From contig DASPLX010000046.1 of assembly GCA_035627375.1 (NCBI GenBank), forward strand, positions 74,276 through 138,275: a stretch of 64,000 nt of DNA, given 5' to 3'. Origin of the DNA: DASPLX01 sp035627375. Its GTDB lineage: Bacteria > Pseudomonadota > Gammaproteobacteria > Burkholderiales > Burkholderiaceae_D. The notes beneath the pieces are model-generated. The model saw only the letters and a program-made list of their open reading frames with translations. It was not told the origin of the DNA and ran no database searches. The position numbers and the translations under genes are program-made. Shown here piece after piece: positions 7,964 through 16,607 of this stretch; position 1 is the first letter of the stretch, and each line of letters begins with the position of its first letter.

Positions 7964-9061
7964 TCAAATGAAGGCCGCACGGAATCTGAGCATGCCGACG
8001 ATGCGCCAGAACACCGCGAGCGGTGGAATCAAGGCCGAGGTGACCAGCATTTCGAGGACATGCAGCGGCGTCTTCGCCGTATCGCGCAGCCGGGCCGCGC
8101 AAAAACGGCCGGTCAGCGTCAGCCAGACGGCGCCGCCCAGCGCCGCCATGACCGGCTTGCCAGCCGCGATCCCGGTCAGCAAGGTCAGCAAGGCCAGCAC
8201 GATGAGGTAGTAATCCCAGCGCGGCGCGGCGCGGATCTTGCGCCGGTACAGCGTCGGATGTTTCTTGAACAGCAAGGCGTCGAACAATATTTTTTTCTGC
8301 TGGCGCAGGCTCACGCCCCAGTGCGCGGGCCGGATCGGATGCACGATCACCGCGCCAGGGACGTGGGCGACGCGGGCGTCGATGTCGAGCAGGCTGAAAT
8401 AGAGGTCGGCATCCTCGCGCCAGGCGAAGCGGAAGCGCTCGTCGAAGCCGCCGAGCCGTTCCAGGATCGCCCGGCGGCAGAAACAGTTGGCCGTCACGAA
8501 TTCCGCGCGTTCGAGACCCTTGGCGTCGAGCTCGTAGTCGGTCGGCACGCGATGCAGGGGCATGACGATCCGGCCCCAAACCGCATCGACCTCGCCCCCG
8601 GCAAAGGCTTGCACGCCTTTTTCCAGCCAATCGGTGCGCGCCACGGTATCGTCGTCGGTGAAAGCGATGATCGGCCCGCGCGCCATGCGCCAGCCGCGAT
8701 TGCGCGCCGCCGCCGGACCATGCGGGCCGGGCGACGGCAGATAGGAAATCCGCGGGCCTGAGCGCGCAGCATGCTTGGCCCATTCGATCACCACGTCGCG
8801 CGTGCCGATACTGGGCCGATCGTCCACCACGATGATCTCGAAACGCGCCGGGTCGAAGCGCTGCAAGACCAATGCCGCGAGACAACGGCCGAGCAATTGC
8901 GGCCGGCCGCAGGTCGGAATGACGATCGAGACGGCGATCTGCTCCGTCGTTTGCCGGGCATCGCCCTCCGTCCTGTTGTCGTTGGCCGGACGGACAAAGG
9001 AAGAATCCCCTGCCGGACTGGAATTATTACGAGTTTTTGTAAAGGCGACGACTTTTTGCAT
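7964..9061 (-). CDS. family 2 glycosyltransferase with C-terminal membrane segments
   Basis: 365 residues from the ATG at 9061, which has GAAGGGAC upstream; a longer frame to 9163 has no support. After a polar N-terminal tail of about 45 residues, a GT-A domain begins at VSIVIPTCGRPQLLGRCL. It has the nucleotide-binding IIVVDDRPS, the DxD-type motif FTDDDTVARTDWLEKG, and a later GGFDERFRFAWREDADLYFS block (ED acid pair). Two or three hydrophobic segments near residues 285-325 anchor it to the membrane. Probably a membrane-bound glycosyltransferase acting on a lipid-linked acceptor. It is the first gene of the operon with the radical SAM and GT4 genes. Confidence 0.9.
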   Translation of the reverse strand: MQKVVAFTKTRNNSSPAGDSSFVRPANDNRTEGDARQTTEQIAVSIVIPTCGRPQLLGRCLAALVLQRFDPARFEIIVVDDRPSIGTRDVVIEWAKHAARSGPRISYLPSPGPHGPAAARNRGWRMARGPIIAFTDDDTVARTDWLEKGVQAFAGGEVDAVWGRIVMPLHRVPTDYELDAKGLERAEFVTANCFCRRAILERLGGFDERFRFAWREDADLYFSLLDIDARVAHVPGAVIVHPIRPAHWGVSLRQQKKILFDALLFKKHPTLYRRKIRAAPRWDYYLIVLALLTLLTGIAAGKPVMAALGGAVWLTLTGRFCAARLRDTAKTPLHVLEMLVTSALIPPLAVFWRIVGMLRFRAAFI

Positions 9062-9193
9062 GACGCTTGTCCCTTCGTGGCCAGTGCGTGATACCGTATG
9101 AAACCGCCATCTCCCGCAGCGGCGGTCTTGCAGCCGTGACGCCGGGAAACGAAGGACGGTCATGCAAATCCTGTGCCATTGGCGCCGCGCATG

Positions 9194-10975
9194 TCACCCC
9201 GTCCGCTCCAGCTTCTCTTCCTGCTGCTGCAAGCGCCACAGCTGCGCATAAGCGCCGCCGATCAGCAACAGCCGCTTGTGCGTGCCGCGCTCGACGATGC
9301 GCCCCTTGTCGAGCACGATGATTTCGCTGGCGCCGACCACGGTCGATAGCCGGTGCGCGATCACCAGCGTCGTGCGGTTCCTGGCGAGACGATCGAGTTC
9401 TTCCTGGATCGCGCGCTCGGCGCGCGAATCGAGCGCCGAAGTGGCCTCGTCGAAGATCAGGACCGGCGGATTCTTGAGGATGGCGCGCGCCATCGCGATG
9501 CGCTGCTTCTCGCCGCCCGACAATTTCACACCGCGTTCGCCGACCTCGGTCTCGTATTGCCGCGGCAGCGATTCGATCAACTGCCCGATATGCGCGGCAT
9601 GCGCGGCGGCGGCGATCTGCTGCGGCGTCGCGCCGATGTTGCCGTAGCCGATGTTGTAACCGATCGTGTCGTTGAACAGCACGGTATCCTGCGGCACCAC
9701 GCCGATCGCGCGGCGCAGGCTGCGGCTGCTGACGCTGCGGATGTCCTGGCCGTCGATCAGGATGCGGCCGGCGTCGGGATCGTAGAAACGCAGCAGCAGG
9801 CGCGCCAGCGTCGACTTGCCGGAGCCGCTGCCGCCGACCACCGCGACGGTGCCGCCGGGGGGAATGCGGAAACTGATGCCATGCAGTATCGGCCGCGCCG
9901 GATCGTAGCTGAAGTGCACATTCTCGAAGACGATTTCCGCCTGCCCCAGCTTCAGCTCCGGCAATCCGGGCGGTTCTTCCACATCCGGCTTTTCGCGCAA
10001 CAGCTGGAACAGCTTCTCGGTATTGACCAGAGCGTCGCGCGCCTCGCGGAACACGAAGCCGAGCGTGTTGAGCGGCAAGCACACCTGCAATACATAAGCG
10101 TTGATCAGGACCAGGTCGCCCACCGTCATGTTCTGGCGGAACACCGCCGAGCCGGCCAACAGCATGATGGAGGCGACGCCGCAGGCGATGATGGCGCTTT
10201 GGCCGATGTGCAGCACGAACAGCGCTTTCTGATTGGAAAACACCGCGTCCGCCCAGCGTTGCATGATGGCGCGGAAGCGCGATGTCTCAAGCGCTTCGTT
10301 GGCGAAACTCTTTACCGTCTCGTAGTTGATGAGGCTGTCGGCCAGCCTGCCCTTGGCATCGGTGTCGAGTTTGTTGACGCGCCGCTGGTAGATCGTGCGG
10401 CGCGAGGTGAACACCACGGTAAAAGCGGCGTAGATGACGAAGGTGACCGCGATGATCGCGGTATACCAGTCGCTGTAGCGGGCGCTGATGATGGCGAGCA
10501 CCATCCCGATCTCCACAAGCGTCGGCACCAGCGTGAACAGGCCGGCGCCGAGCAGGAAGGCGATGCCGTTGGTGCCGCGTTCGATATCGGGCAGCAAGCC
10601 GCCGAGCCTGCGCTGCGCGTGGAAGCGCGCGCCGAGCGCATGCAAATGATCGAAGATGCGCAGCGTATAGGAAGCGACCGCGCCCTGGGTCACGCGGGCG
10701 AACAGCAGGTCGCGCAGTTCGTTGAACAGCGTGCTCGAGAAACGCAGGATCGCGTATCCGGCCAGCAGGTAGACCGGCAAGGCCTGCAACAGTTCGGGCC
10801 GCGACAGCTCGTCGACGATGCGCTTGAGCACGAGCGGCACCATCACCGTGGCGACCTTGGCGGCGATCAGGAACAGGAGCGCGCCGCACACTCGCCAGCG
10901 ATAAGCGGAAATCACGTGCCAAATGGTCGCAAGACCTTTGTCCTGCGCCATGCTCCGCTGCGGAATTTTGATCAT
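9194..10975 (-). CDS. ABC transporter, fused permease/ATPase, Atm1/HMT1-like
   Basis: 593 residues. A six-helix exporter membrane domain (about residues 20-310) precedes an ATPase domain with Walker A GGSGSGKST, signature LSGGEKQR and Walker B VLIFDEATSALD. The blocks AKVATVMVPLVLKRIVDELS, RLGGLLPDIERGTNGI and NYETVKSFANE are typical of the Atm1/HMT1 branch, whose members export glutathione-linked metals or persulfides and are half-transporters acting as homodimers. In this position it could instead export a glycan product; the sequence alone does not decide. The ATG at 10975 gives MIKIPQRS; MAQDKG at 10951 is an alternative. It is 132 bases upstream of the GT2 gene, same strand. Confidence 0.88.
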   Translation of the reverse strand: MIKIPQRSMAQDKGLATIWHVISAYRWRVCGALLFLIAAKVATVMVPLVLKRIVDELSRPELLQALPVYLLAGYAILRFSSTLFNELRDLLFARVTQGAVASYTLRIFDHLHALGARFHAQRRLGGLLPDIERGTNGIAFLLGAGLFTLVPTLVEIGMVLAIISARYSDWYTAIIAVTFVIYAAFTVVFTSRRTIYQRRVNKLDTDAKGRLADSLINYETVKSFANEALETSRFRAIMQRWADAVFSNQKALFVLHIGQSAIIACGVASIMLLAGSAVFRQNMTVGDLVLINAYVLQVCLPLNTLGFVFREARDALVNTEKLFQLLREKPDVEEPPGLPELKLGQAEIVFENVHFSYDPARPILHGISFRIPPGGTVAVVGGSGSGKSTLARLLLRFYDPDAGRILIDGQDIRSVSSRSLRRAIGVVPQDTVLFNDTIGYNIGYGNIGATPQQIAAAAHAAHIGQLIESLPRQYETEVGERGVKLSGGEKQRIAMARAILKNPPVLIFDEATSALDSRAERAIQEELDRLARNRTTLVIAHRLSTVVGASEIIVLDKGRIVERGTHKRLLLIGGAYAQLWRLQQQEEKLERTG

Positions 10976-11136
10976 GATCACCGCTCGAAAAGTCTTGCAG
11001 CTTTGACGGCGGCCCGACGACGAAGTTGCTCCCGGCAGAATCAACGAAATTTTTGCGAAAGGCGAGAACCTCGCACTGCAGCATGATCAAAGATCGTGAA
11101 GTCTGTGATGAAAACCTAGGAGAAGAAAGGAGTTGC

Positions 11137-12204
11137 ATGATGGCAAAGTTGGAAAAAACCGTTGAAGTCAATGTCCCTGTCAGAACCGCCTACAACCAGA
11201 TGACACAGTTCGAGCAATATCCGCGCTTCATGGAAGGCGTGCAGGAAGTCAGGCAGATCGACGACACGCATCTGCATTGGCATGCGAAATCCGACGGCCA
11301 GGATCGCAAATGGGACGCCGAGATCACCGAACAGCAGCCTGACAAGGTGATCGCCTGGCGCAACGTGAGCGGTAAGAAGAATTCCGGACGCGTCGAATTC
11401 CAGCCGGTCGGCAAGGACAAGACAAAGATCATCCTCACCATGGAATACGAACCCGAAGAAGCGGGGGCGCAAGGCAAGGATGCCGTCAAGCTGGTCGAGC
11501 AACGCACGGAACAGGATCTGTCGCGCTTCAAGAAGCTAATCGAGACCCAGGGCCAGGAAAGCGGCGCATGGCGCGGCGAAGTCCAGGGCGGGCAGGTCCA
11601 AGGACAAGGCGCAACCCAGTACGGCGGGCAATACGGCGCTCAGCAGCAGCAGCAGCGCGGTGGTCAACAGGCGCAAGGCGGCGACGGCGGCCGGCAGGCC
11701 GGCGGCGCGTTGCAGCAGCCGTTCCAAGCCGAGTGGTTCCCGCGCATGTCGGAGGTCTGGGAAGAGCCGTTCGTGGTCATGCGCAAGATGAGCCAGGAAA
11801 TGGATCATTTCTTCGAGCGCGTGATCGGTCGTCCGCTCGGCATGCCGCGCTGGGCGCAGACCGGCCGCAACTGGACGCCGCAGGTGGAAGTGGCGCAACG
11901 CGAGAGCCAGGTGGTGGTATGCGCCGACCTGCCGGGCATCAAGCCGGAAGACGTGCATATCGAGGTGCGCCACGACAAGCTGACGATCGAAGGCGAGCGG
12001 CACGAGGAAAGGCAGTGGCAGCAGCAGGAGTTCCGCCGCAGCGAGCGCATCTACGGCCATTTCTATCGCGAAATCCCATTGCCGGAAGGCGTCGATCCCG
12101 ATGCGGCGGCGGCCTCGATGCATGACGGCGTTCTGGAAATCACGGTGCCGGTGGTTCCGGAAAAGCGGCATGGACGCCGGCTGGATATCCGGTCTCCCCG
12201 ATAA
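11137..12204 (+). CDS. SRPBCC domain-Hsp20 (alpha-crystallin) fusion protein
   Basis: 355 residues with two unrelated domains. Residues 1-145 are an SRPBCC/cyclase-dehydrase-like START fold (KLEKTVEVNVPVRTAYNQM, FEQYPRFMEGVQEVR). Residues about 150-205 are a Gln/Gly-rich linker. Residues about 245-350 are an alpha-crystallin domain (VVVCADLPGIKPEDVHIEVR, then ASMHDGVLEITVPV), with a short basic tail. Hsp20 domains hold unfolding proteins; SRPBCC domains bind hydrophobic ligands. The start ATG at 11137 follows AGGAG by 5 bases. It is divergent from the ABC exporter and followed by an intrinsic terminator. I know both domains as separate small stress proteins, and the fusion in one chain is unusual. 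Confidence 0.9.
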   Translation: MMAKLEKTVEVNVPVRTAYNQMTQFEQYPRFMEGVQEVRQIDDTHLHWHAKSDGQDRKWDAEITEQQPDKVIAWRNVSGKKNSGRVEFQPVGKDKTKIILTMEYEPEEAGAQGKDAVKLVEQRTEQDLSRFKKLIETQGQESGAWRGEVQGGQVQGQGATQYGGQYGAQQQQQRGGQQAQGGDGGRQAGGALQQPFQAEWFPRMSEVWEEPFVVMRKMSQEMDHFFERVIGRPLGMPRWAQTGRNWTPQVEVAQRESQVVVCADLPGIKPEDVHIEVRHDKLTIEGERHEERQWQQQEFRRSERIYGHFYREIPLPEGVDPDAAAASMHDGVLEITVPVVPEKRHGRRLDIRSPR

Positions 12205-12210
12205 GTTCGC

Positions 12211-12238
12211 GGCGCGGTCATCCCCGCGCCGTTTTTTT
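12211..12238 (+). terminator. intrinsic terminator after the SRPBCC-Hsp20 gene
   Basis: GGCGCGG (12211-12217) pairs with CCGCGCC (12224-12230) around a six-base loop, followed by G and seven T. It lies seven bases after the stop codon and should end transcription before the glycan operon. Confidence 0.9.
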
Positions 12239-12492
12239 ATCCGCCGCGGCCGCAAGGGGGGAGTTTTTACATCGCTTGGAAGTTCTTAGAGCCTGTTCAG
12301 TATCGGTTTGGCACGTACGTCTCCGCTCTCGCCGTTCCAAACGTCAAGTAATGGCCGCGCGCCCTCCGCTTCCTGTCCGAAGCGGAGGGGGCGCACCTCG
12401 CGGCCGGCTTTCGATGCCGGGTATGCCCCTTGCTAGGCATGGCTTTGACTTCTCCTGGGTTCCCGAACAACATACCAACCCCCGGATATCCC

Positions 12493-13809
12493 ATGCGAAA
12501 AATTGCCCTGATCAGCGAACATGCGTCTCCCCTGGCCTTGATCGGCGGAGTGGACAGCGGCGGCCAGAATGTCTATGTCGCCCATCTCGCCAAGCAGTTC
12601 GCCATGCTCGGTCATCACGTCGACGTCTTCACTCGGCGCGACGCGCCGGATCAGGACTTGATCATCGATTGGCTGCCGAACGTGCGGGTCATCAACGTTC
12701 CGGCAGGACCGGCGCATTTCATCCCCAAGGAAGCGATGCTTCCCTGCATGGATGAATTCAGCCGTTTCATGATCCGCTTCGCGCGCCGCGAAGGGACCCG
12801 ATACGATCTCGTGCATGCGAATTTCTTCATGTCCGGCATCGCCGCGCAGCGCTTCAAGCGCGCCACCGGCACGCCGTTCGTCATCACCTTCCACGCGCTC
12901 GGCCGCGTGCGCCGCTTGTGCCAAGGGCAGGCCGACGGCTTTCCGGACGTGCGCTTCGCGATCGAGGAAAGCCTGATGCGCGACGCCGACCGCATCATCG
13001 CCGAATGCGAACAGGATCGTATCGACATGGAACAGCTCTACGGCGCGGACGGCGAGCGCATCGAAATCGTTCCCTGCGGTTTCGATTCGGAGGAATTCTG
13101 GCCGGTCACGAACGCGCGCGACATCCTGCGTTTGCCGAAAGCCGATCCGGAAGAAGATGCCAAGGCGGAATTCATCGTGCTGCAACTCGGCCGTATCGTG
13201 CCGCGCAAGGGCATCGATACCGTGATCGAAGCAGTCGCCCTGCTGACCCGGCAATACGGCATTCCCGCGCGGCTGCTGGTGGTCGGCGGCAACACCCCGC
13301 AGCCCGATCCCGGCGCCACGCCCGAACTGGCGCGCCTGATGGCTTGCGCGCACGCGCTCGGCATCGGCGATGCGGTTCAATTCACGGGCCAGCGGCCGCG
13401 CGCCGAATTGCGCTACTACTACAGCGCGGCCGACGTCTTCGTCACGACGCCCTGGTATGAGCCGTTCGGCATCACGCCGGTCGAGGCGATGGCGTGCGGC
13501 ACGCCCGTGGTCGGCGCCGCCGTCGGCGGCATCAAGACCACCGTGCAGGACGGACACACCGGCTACCTGGTGCCGCCGAAGAACCCGCACGCGCTGGCCG
13601 AACGCCTGGCCTGGCTCTATCACCATCCGCAAATCGCGCAACGCCTGGGCTGGGCCGGCATGCATCGCGCCTATCGTCATTTCACGTGGCGCAAGGTAGC
13701 GGCGCAAATCGCCGAAGTCTATGAAAGCGCGATCGACGGTTCGCCGCCGTACGCGGTACCGCCGGGCATGGTGCGCGCCGGCAGCGCGCAACTCGCGACC
13801 GGCGCATGA
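12493..13809 (+). CDS. family 4 glycosyltransferase
   Basis: 438 residues from the ATG at 12493 (MRKIALISEHASPLALIGGV); upstream in-frame starts at 12430 and later give an unlikely N-terminal tail. The GGVDSGGQNVYVAHLAKQF motif is shared with MshA and sucrose-synthase-type GT4 enzymes. The C-terminal Rossmann domain has LQLGRIVPRKGIDTVIEAV, the E-x7-E donor motif in EPFGITPVEAMACGTPVVG, and GYLVPPKNP. Such enzymes retain the sugar configuration and use UDP- or ADP-sugars. It is the first gene of a plus-strand operon with SDR, GmhB-like and GT9 genes. The donor sugar is unknown. Confidence 0.92.
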   Translation: MRKIALISEHASPLALIGGVDSGGQNVYVAHLAKQFAMLGHHVDVFTRRDAPDQDLIIDWLPNVRVINVPAGPAHFIPKEAMLPCMDEFSRFMIRFARREGTRYDLVHANFFMSGIAAQRFKRATGTPFVITFHALGRVRRLCQGQADGFPDVRFAIEESLMRDADRIIAECEQDRIDMEQLYGADGERIEIVPCGFDSEEFWPVTNARDILRLPKADPEEDAKAEFIVLQLGRIVPRKGIDTVIEAVALLTRQYGIPARLLVVGGNTPQPDPGATPELARLMACAHALGIGDAVQFTGQRPRAELRYYYSAADVFVTTPWYEPFGITPVEAMACGTPVVGAAVGGIKTTVQDGHTGYLVPPKNPHALAERLAWLYHHPQIAQRLGWAGMHRAYRHFTWRKVAAQIAEVYESAIDGSPPYAVPPGMVRAGSAQLATGA

Positions 13810-13901
13810 GGCGGCTCAAGGCCGAGCCTGAGCCCGCTCAATGAGACTGCCGCCCCGCGGGTCTAAGCTCGAATCTCGTTCGCACCAAGCGGGAGCGTAT
13901 C

Positions 13902-14723
13902 TTGGAAGATACCCAGGTTTCCGGCGCCGATGATTCCGGCGCGCAGGCGTCCGGCAGCGCGATGCCCGGCATGGATGCCTTCGGCCCGATCGGCGCGGCG
14001 ACCGGACTGGCCGGCAAGACGGTGCTCGTCACCGGCGGCGGCGGCGGACTCGGAGCTGCGTTATGCCGCACGCTGGCAGCGGCCGGCGCCAGCGTCATGA
14101 TCGGCGACCGCGACCGCGAGAACGCCTATGCCCTGGCGGAAACGCTGCGCAACGCCAATGCGTCCGCGCAGGCGATGGAATTCGACGTCGGCGATCCGCG
14201 TTCGGCCGAACGCGCCGTGGCCAGCACCGTCGAAGTCTTCGGCGGGATCGACGTCCTGATCAACAATGCGGGCACCGACGTCACCTGTCCTCTCGAGGAT
14301 TTGTCGTACGAGCAATGGGACCGCGTGGTCCACACCAATCTTTACGGCCCCTTCCTGATGTCGAAATTCGCCGCGCCGCTCATGAAGAAGCAAGGGCGCG
14401 GCCATATCGTCAACATCGCCTCCACCGCATCCAAGCGCGCCTGGCCGAACGCCGCCGCCTACCATGCGAGCAAATGGGGACTGCTCGGCCTGTCGCATGC
14501 GCTGCATGCCGAGCTGCGCCCGCACAACATCAAGGTTACGGCGGTTATCGCGGGCGGCATGCGCACGCCCTTCCTGCTCGATCGTTTTCCCGACATCGAC
14601 ATCGCCACCCTGCAGGATCCGATGAACGTGGCGCGCGCGGTGCTGGGCGCGCTGCAGTTGCCGGACGAGACCGTGATCCCGGAATTGATGGTGCTGCCGA
14701 TGCGCGAAACCTCCTGGCCTTGA
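13902..14723 (+). CDS. short-chain dehydrogenase/reductase
   Basis: 273 residues. The NAD(P) motif is present as VLVTGGGGGLGAALC (GxxxGxG, near residue 42), then NNAG in VLINNAGTDVT. The catalytic triad is Ser in NIASTAS, with Tyr and Lys in YHASKWG (YxxxK). The start is an unusual TTG at 13902, with GGGAG seven bases upstream; the first in-frame ATG, codon 21, has no ribosome site. The N-terminal 30 residues are low-complexity Ser/Gly/Ala. It lies between a GT4 and a GmhB-like gene, so it may oxidise or reduce a nucleotide-sugar or sugar precursor, which is inference. Confidence 0.88.
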   Translation: MEDTQVSGADDSGAQASGSAMPGMDAFGPIGAATGLAGKTVLVTGGGGGLGAALCRTLAAAGASVMIGDRDRENAYALAETLRNANASAQAMEFDVGDPRSAERAVASTVEVFGGIDVLINNAGTDVTCPLEDLSYEQWDRVVHTNLYGPFLMSKFAAPLMKKQGRGHIVNIASTASKRAWPNAAAYHASKWGLLGLSHALHAELRPHNIKVTAVIAGGMRTPFLLDRFPDIDIATLQDPMNVARAVLGALQLPDETVIPELMVLPMRETSWP

Positions 14724-14739
14724 ATCCCTGGAGCTCTTC

Positions 14740-15333
14740 ATGCGCGCGGCTTTTCTCGACAAGGACGGCACGCTGGTGAAAGACGTTCCCTACAACGTCG
14801 ACCCGTCTCGCGTCGCGCTGTGCCCGGGCGTGATCGAAGGATTGCGCCTGCTGCAGCGGCGCGGCTATGCGCTGATCGTGGTGTCGAACCAGCCCGGCAT
14901 CGCCCAGGGGTACTTCGGCGAAGAGGACTTGCTCGGCCTCGAACGCCACCTTGACCGCGTCTTGCGCGGCCACGGCATCGCCCTGGACGGCTTCTATCAT
15001 TGCCCGCACAGCCCGCATGGCCGCGTTGCGCGTTACGCGACCTTGTGCACCTGCCGCAAGCCGATGCCGGGCATGCTGCTGCGGGCGGCGCGCGAACACG
15101 GCGTCGATTGCGGCCGCTCGTGGATGATCGGCGACATTCTCAACGACGTCGAAGCGGGCCGCCGCGCCGGCTGCCGGACCGTATTGATCGACTGCGGCAA
15201 CGAAACCGAATGGGAATGGTCGGCGCTGCGTTCGCCCGATGTCATTGTCAGGGACTTCCATGCGGCGGCCAAGGCGATCGTACAGCAGGACGACGGCCGC
15301 GTCGCGCGGCCGGAAGAAGCGATGCGGAAATGA
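14740..15333 (+). CDS. HAD-IIIA phosphatase, GmhB-like (D-glycero-D-manno-heptose 1,7-bisphosphate phosphatase family)
   Basis: 197 residues. HAD motif I is LDKDGTLV (nucleophile Asp and acid Asp). Motif II is VVSNQPGIAQG. A GmhB-type zinc site is formed by HCPHSP and CTCRKP, and motif IV is MIGDILNDVEAGRRAG. These are the hallmarks of GmhB, which removes the C7 phosphate in ADP-heptose synthesis, though related enzymes act on histidinol phosphate. The adjacent GT9 (heptosyltransferase family) supports a heptose pathway. GmhA and HldE-type genes are not in the window, so other steps would have to be elsewhere. It overlaps the GT9 start by ATGA. Confidence 0.88.
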   Translation: MRAAFLDKDGTLVKDVPYNVDPSRVALCPGVIEGLRLLQRRGYALIVVSNQPGIAQGYFGEEDLLGLERHLDRVLRGHGIALDGFYHCPHSPHGRVARYATLCTCRKPMPGMLLRAAREHGVDCGRSWMIGDILNDVEAGRRAGCRTVLIDCGNETEWEWSALRSPDVIVRDFHAAAKAIVQQDDGRVARPEEAMRK

Positions 15334-16601
15334 ACGACTGGTCGCGCTTGCGCAATCTCCTTTGCGTGCGTCTCGACAACATGGGCGACGTCTTGATGAC
15401 GACGCCCGCCTTGCGCGCGCTCAAGCACACGCTGCCCGGATGCCGGCTGACGCTGCTGGCTTCCGCCGCCGGCGCGGCATGCGCACGCTTCGTTCCGGAG
15501 TTGGACGACATCGTCCCCTATGCGCCGCCGTGGATGAAGAGCACCGAACGCAGCGACGCCGACCTCGACCTGGCCATGGCGCACGAATTGCGCGCGCGCC
15601 GCTTCGACGGCGCCGTGATCTTCACCGCCTACAGCCAGAGCCCGCTGCCTGCGGCGATGCTGTGCCATCTCGCGCACATCCCGCTGCGCCTGGCGCATTG
15701 CCGCGAAAACCCCTATCGTCTGCTGACCGACTGGATCGCCGAGCCGGAGCCGCAGCAAACCCTGCGCCACGAAGTGCGCCGCCAGCTCGACCTGGTCGCC
15801 GCGATCGGCTGCGCCACCAACGACGAACGCCTCTCGTTCAACGTGCCGCATGCCGATGCGGCATGGGCGCGGCGCCATCTGCAGGCGGCCGGCATCGATT
15901 TGAACCGGACCTGGCTGCTGCTGCACCCGGGCGCCTCCGCGCCGTCGCGGCGCTATCCGCCGCAGCATTGGTGCGAGACGGCGAACCGGCTGGCGTCGGC
16001 GCTGCGCTGTCCGCTGGTGTTTACCGGCGACGCCGGCGAGATCGCGCTGGTCGAGGCGATACGCGGCGGACTCGCGCATCCCTCGTATTCGCTGGCGGGC
16101 AAGCTCGATCTCGGCAAGTTCGCCGCCGTGCTGGCCCAAGCGCCGGCGCTGATCTCCAACAATACCGGCCCGGTGCATCTGGCGGCCGCCGTCGGCACGC
16201 CGGTCGTCGATCTGTATGCCTTGACCAATCCGCAGCACACGCCGTGGCAGGTTCCGAACCGCGTGCTCTATCACGACGTCCCTTGCAGCCCCTGCTACAA
16301 GAGTATCTGCCCCCAGGGGCATCACGACTGCATGGTCAAGATCGCGCCGGCGCGCGTGGTCCAGGAAACCATCGACCTGCTCCAGGATGCCTATTGGGAC
16401 GGCTTCGACGGCAGAAAGCACTGGCGGCGCTATTCGCGCGCGGACGATCGCGTGCTGCGCTTCACGCCGCAGCGGAACGACGCCCGGCGCGACGGCGGCG
16501 GAACGCTCGAACCGCTGACCCCGATCGTGATCAGCGCGCCGGGAACGGCGGGCGGCGCGTCGCACGGAAGCGGCAAGAGCCGGCTGCGCCGCGGGCGCTA
16601 G
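15330..16601 (+). CDS. family 9 glycosyltransferase (heptosyltransferase-like)
   Basis: 423 residues from the ATG at 15330, which overlaps the stop of the GmhB-like gene. The family start is clear: LLCVRLDNMGDVLMTTPALRAL. The donor site region has LLLHPGASAPSRRYPPQHW and, in the C-terminal domain, ISNNTGPVHLAAAVGTPVVDLY. GT9 enzymes transfer heptose from ADP-heptose in LPS core synthesis. A Cys-rich stretch (CSPCYKSICPQGHHDC) near residue 320 and a C-terminal tail rich in Arg and Gly are additions. Such Cys-rich insertions occur in some GT9 proteins; here they may bind metal. It ends six bases before a convergent gene. Confidence 0.92.
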   Translation: MNDWSRLRNLLCVRLDNMGDVLMTTPALRALKHTLPGCRLTLLASAAGAACARFVPELDDIVPYAPPWMKSTERSDADLDLAMAHELRARRFDGAVIFTAYSQSPLPAAMLCHLAHIPLRLAHCRENPYRLLTDWIAEPEPQQTLRHEVRRQLDLVAAIGCATNDERLSFNVPHADAAWARRHLQAAGIDLNRTWLLLHPGASAPSRRYPPQHWCETANRLASALRCPLVFTGDAGEIALVEAIRGGLAHPSYSLAGKLDLGKFAAVLAQAPALISNNTGPVHLAAAVGTPVVDLYALTNPQHTPWQVPNRVLYHDVPCSPCYKSICPQGHHDCMVKIAPARVVQETIDLLQDAYWDGFDGRKHWRRYSRADDRVLRFTPQRNDARRDGGGTLEPLTPIVISAPGTAGGASHGSGKSRLRRGR

Positions 16602-16607
16602 GGCGCC

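Noticed and set aside
9353..11086. 577-codon plus-strand frame opposite the ABC exporter
   Set aside because: Antisense shadow; the minus-strand ABC exporter has full Walker and signature motifs.
12301..12340. Sigma-54 promoter from TGGCACG near 12311
   Set aside because: No TTGC-type -12 element at the right distance after the TGGCAC.
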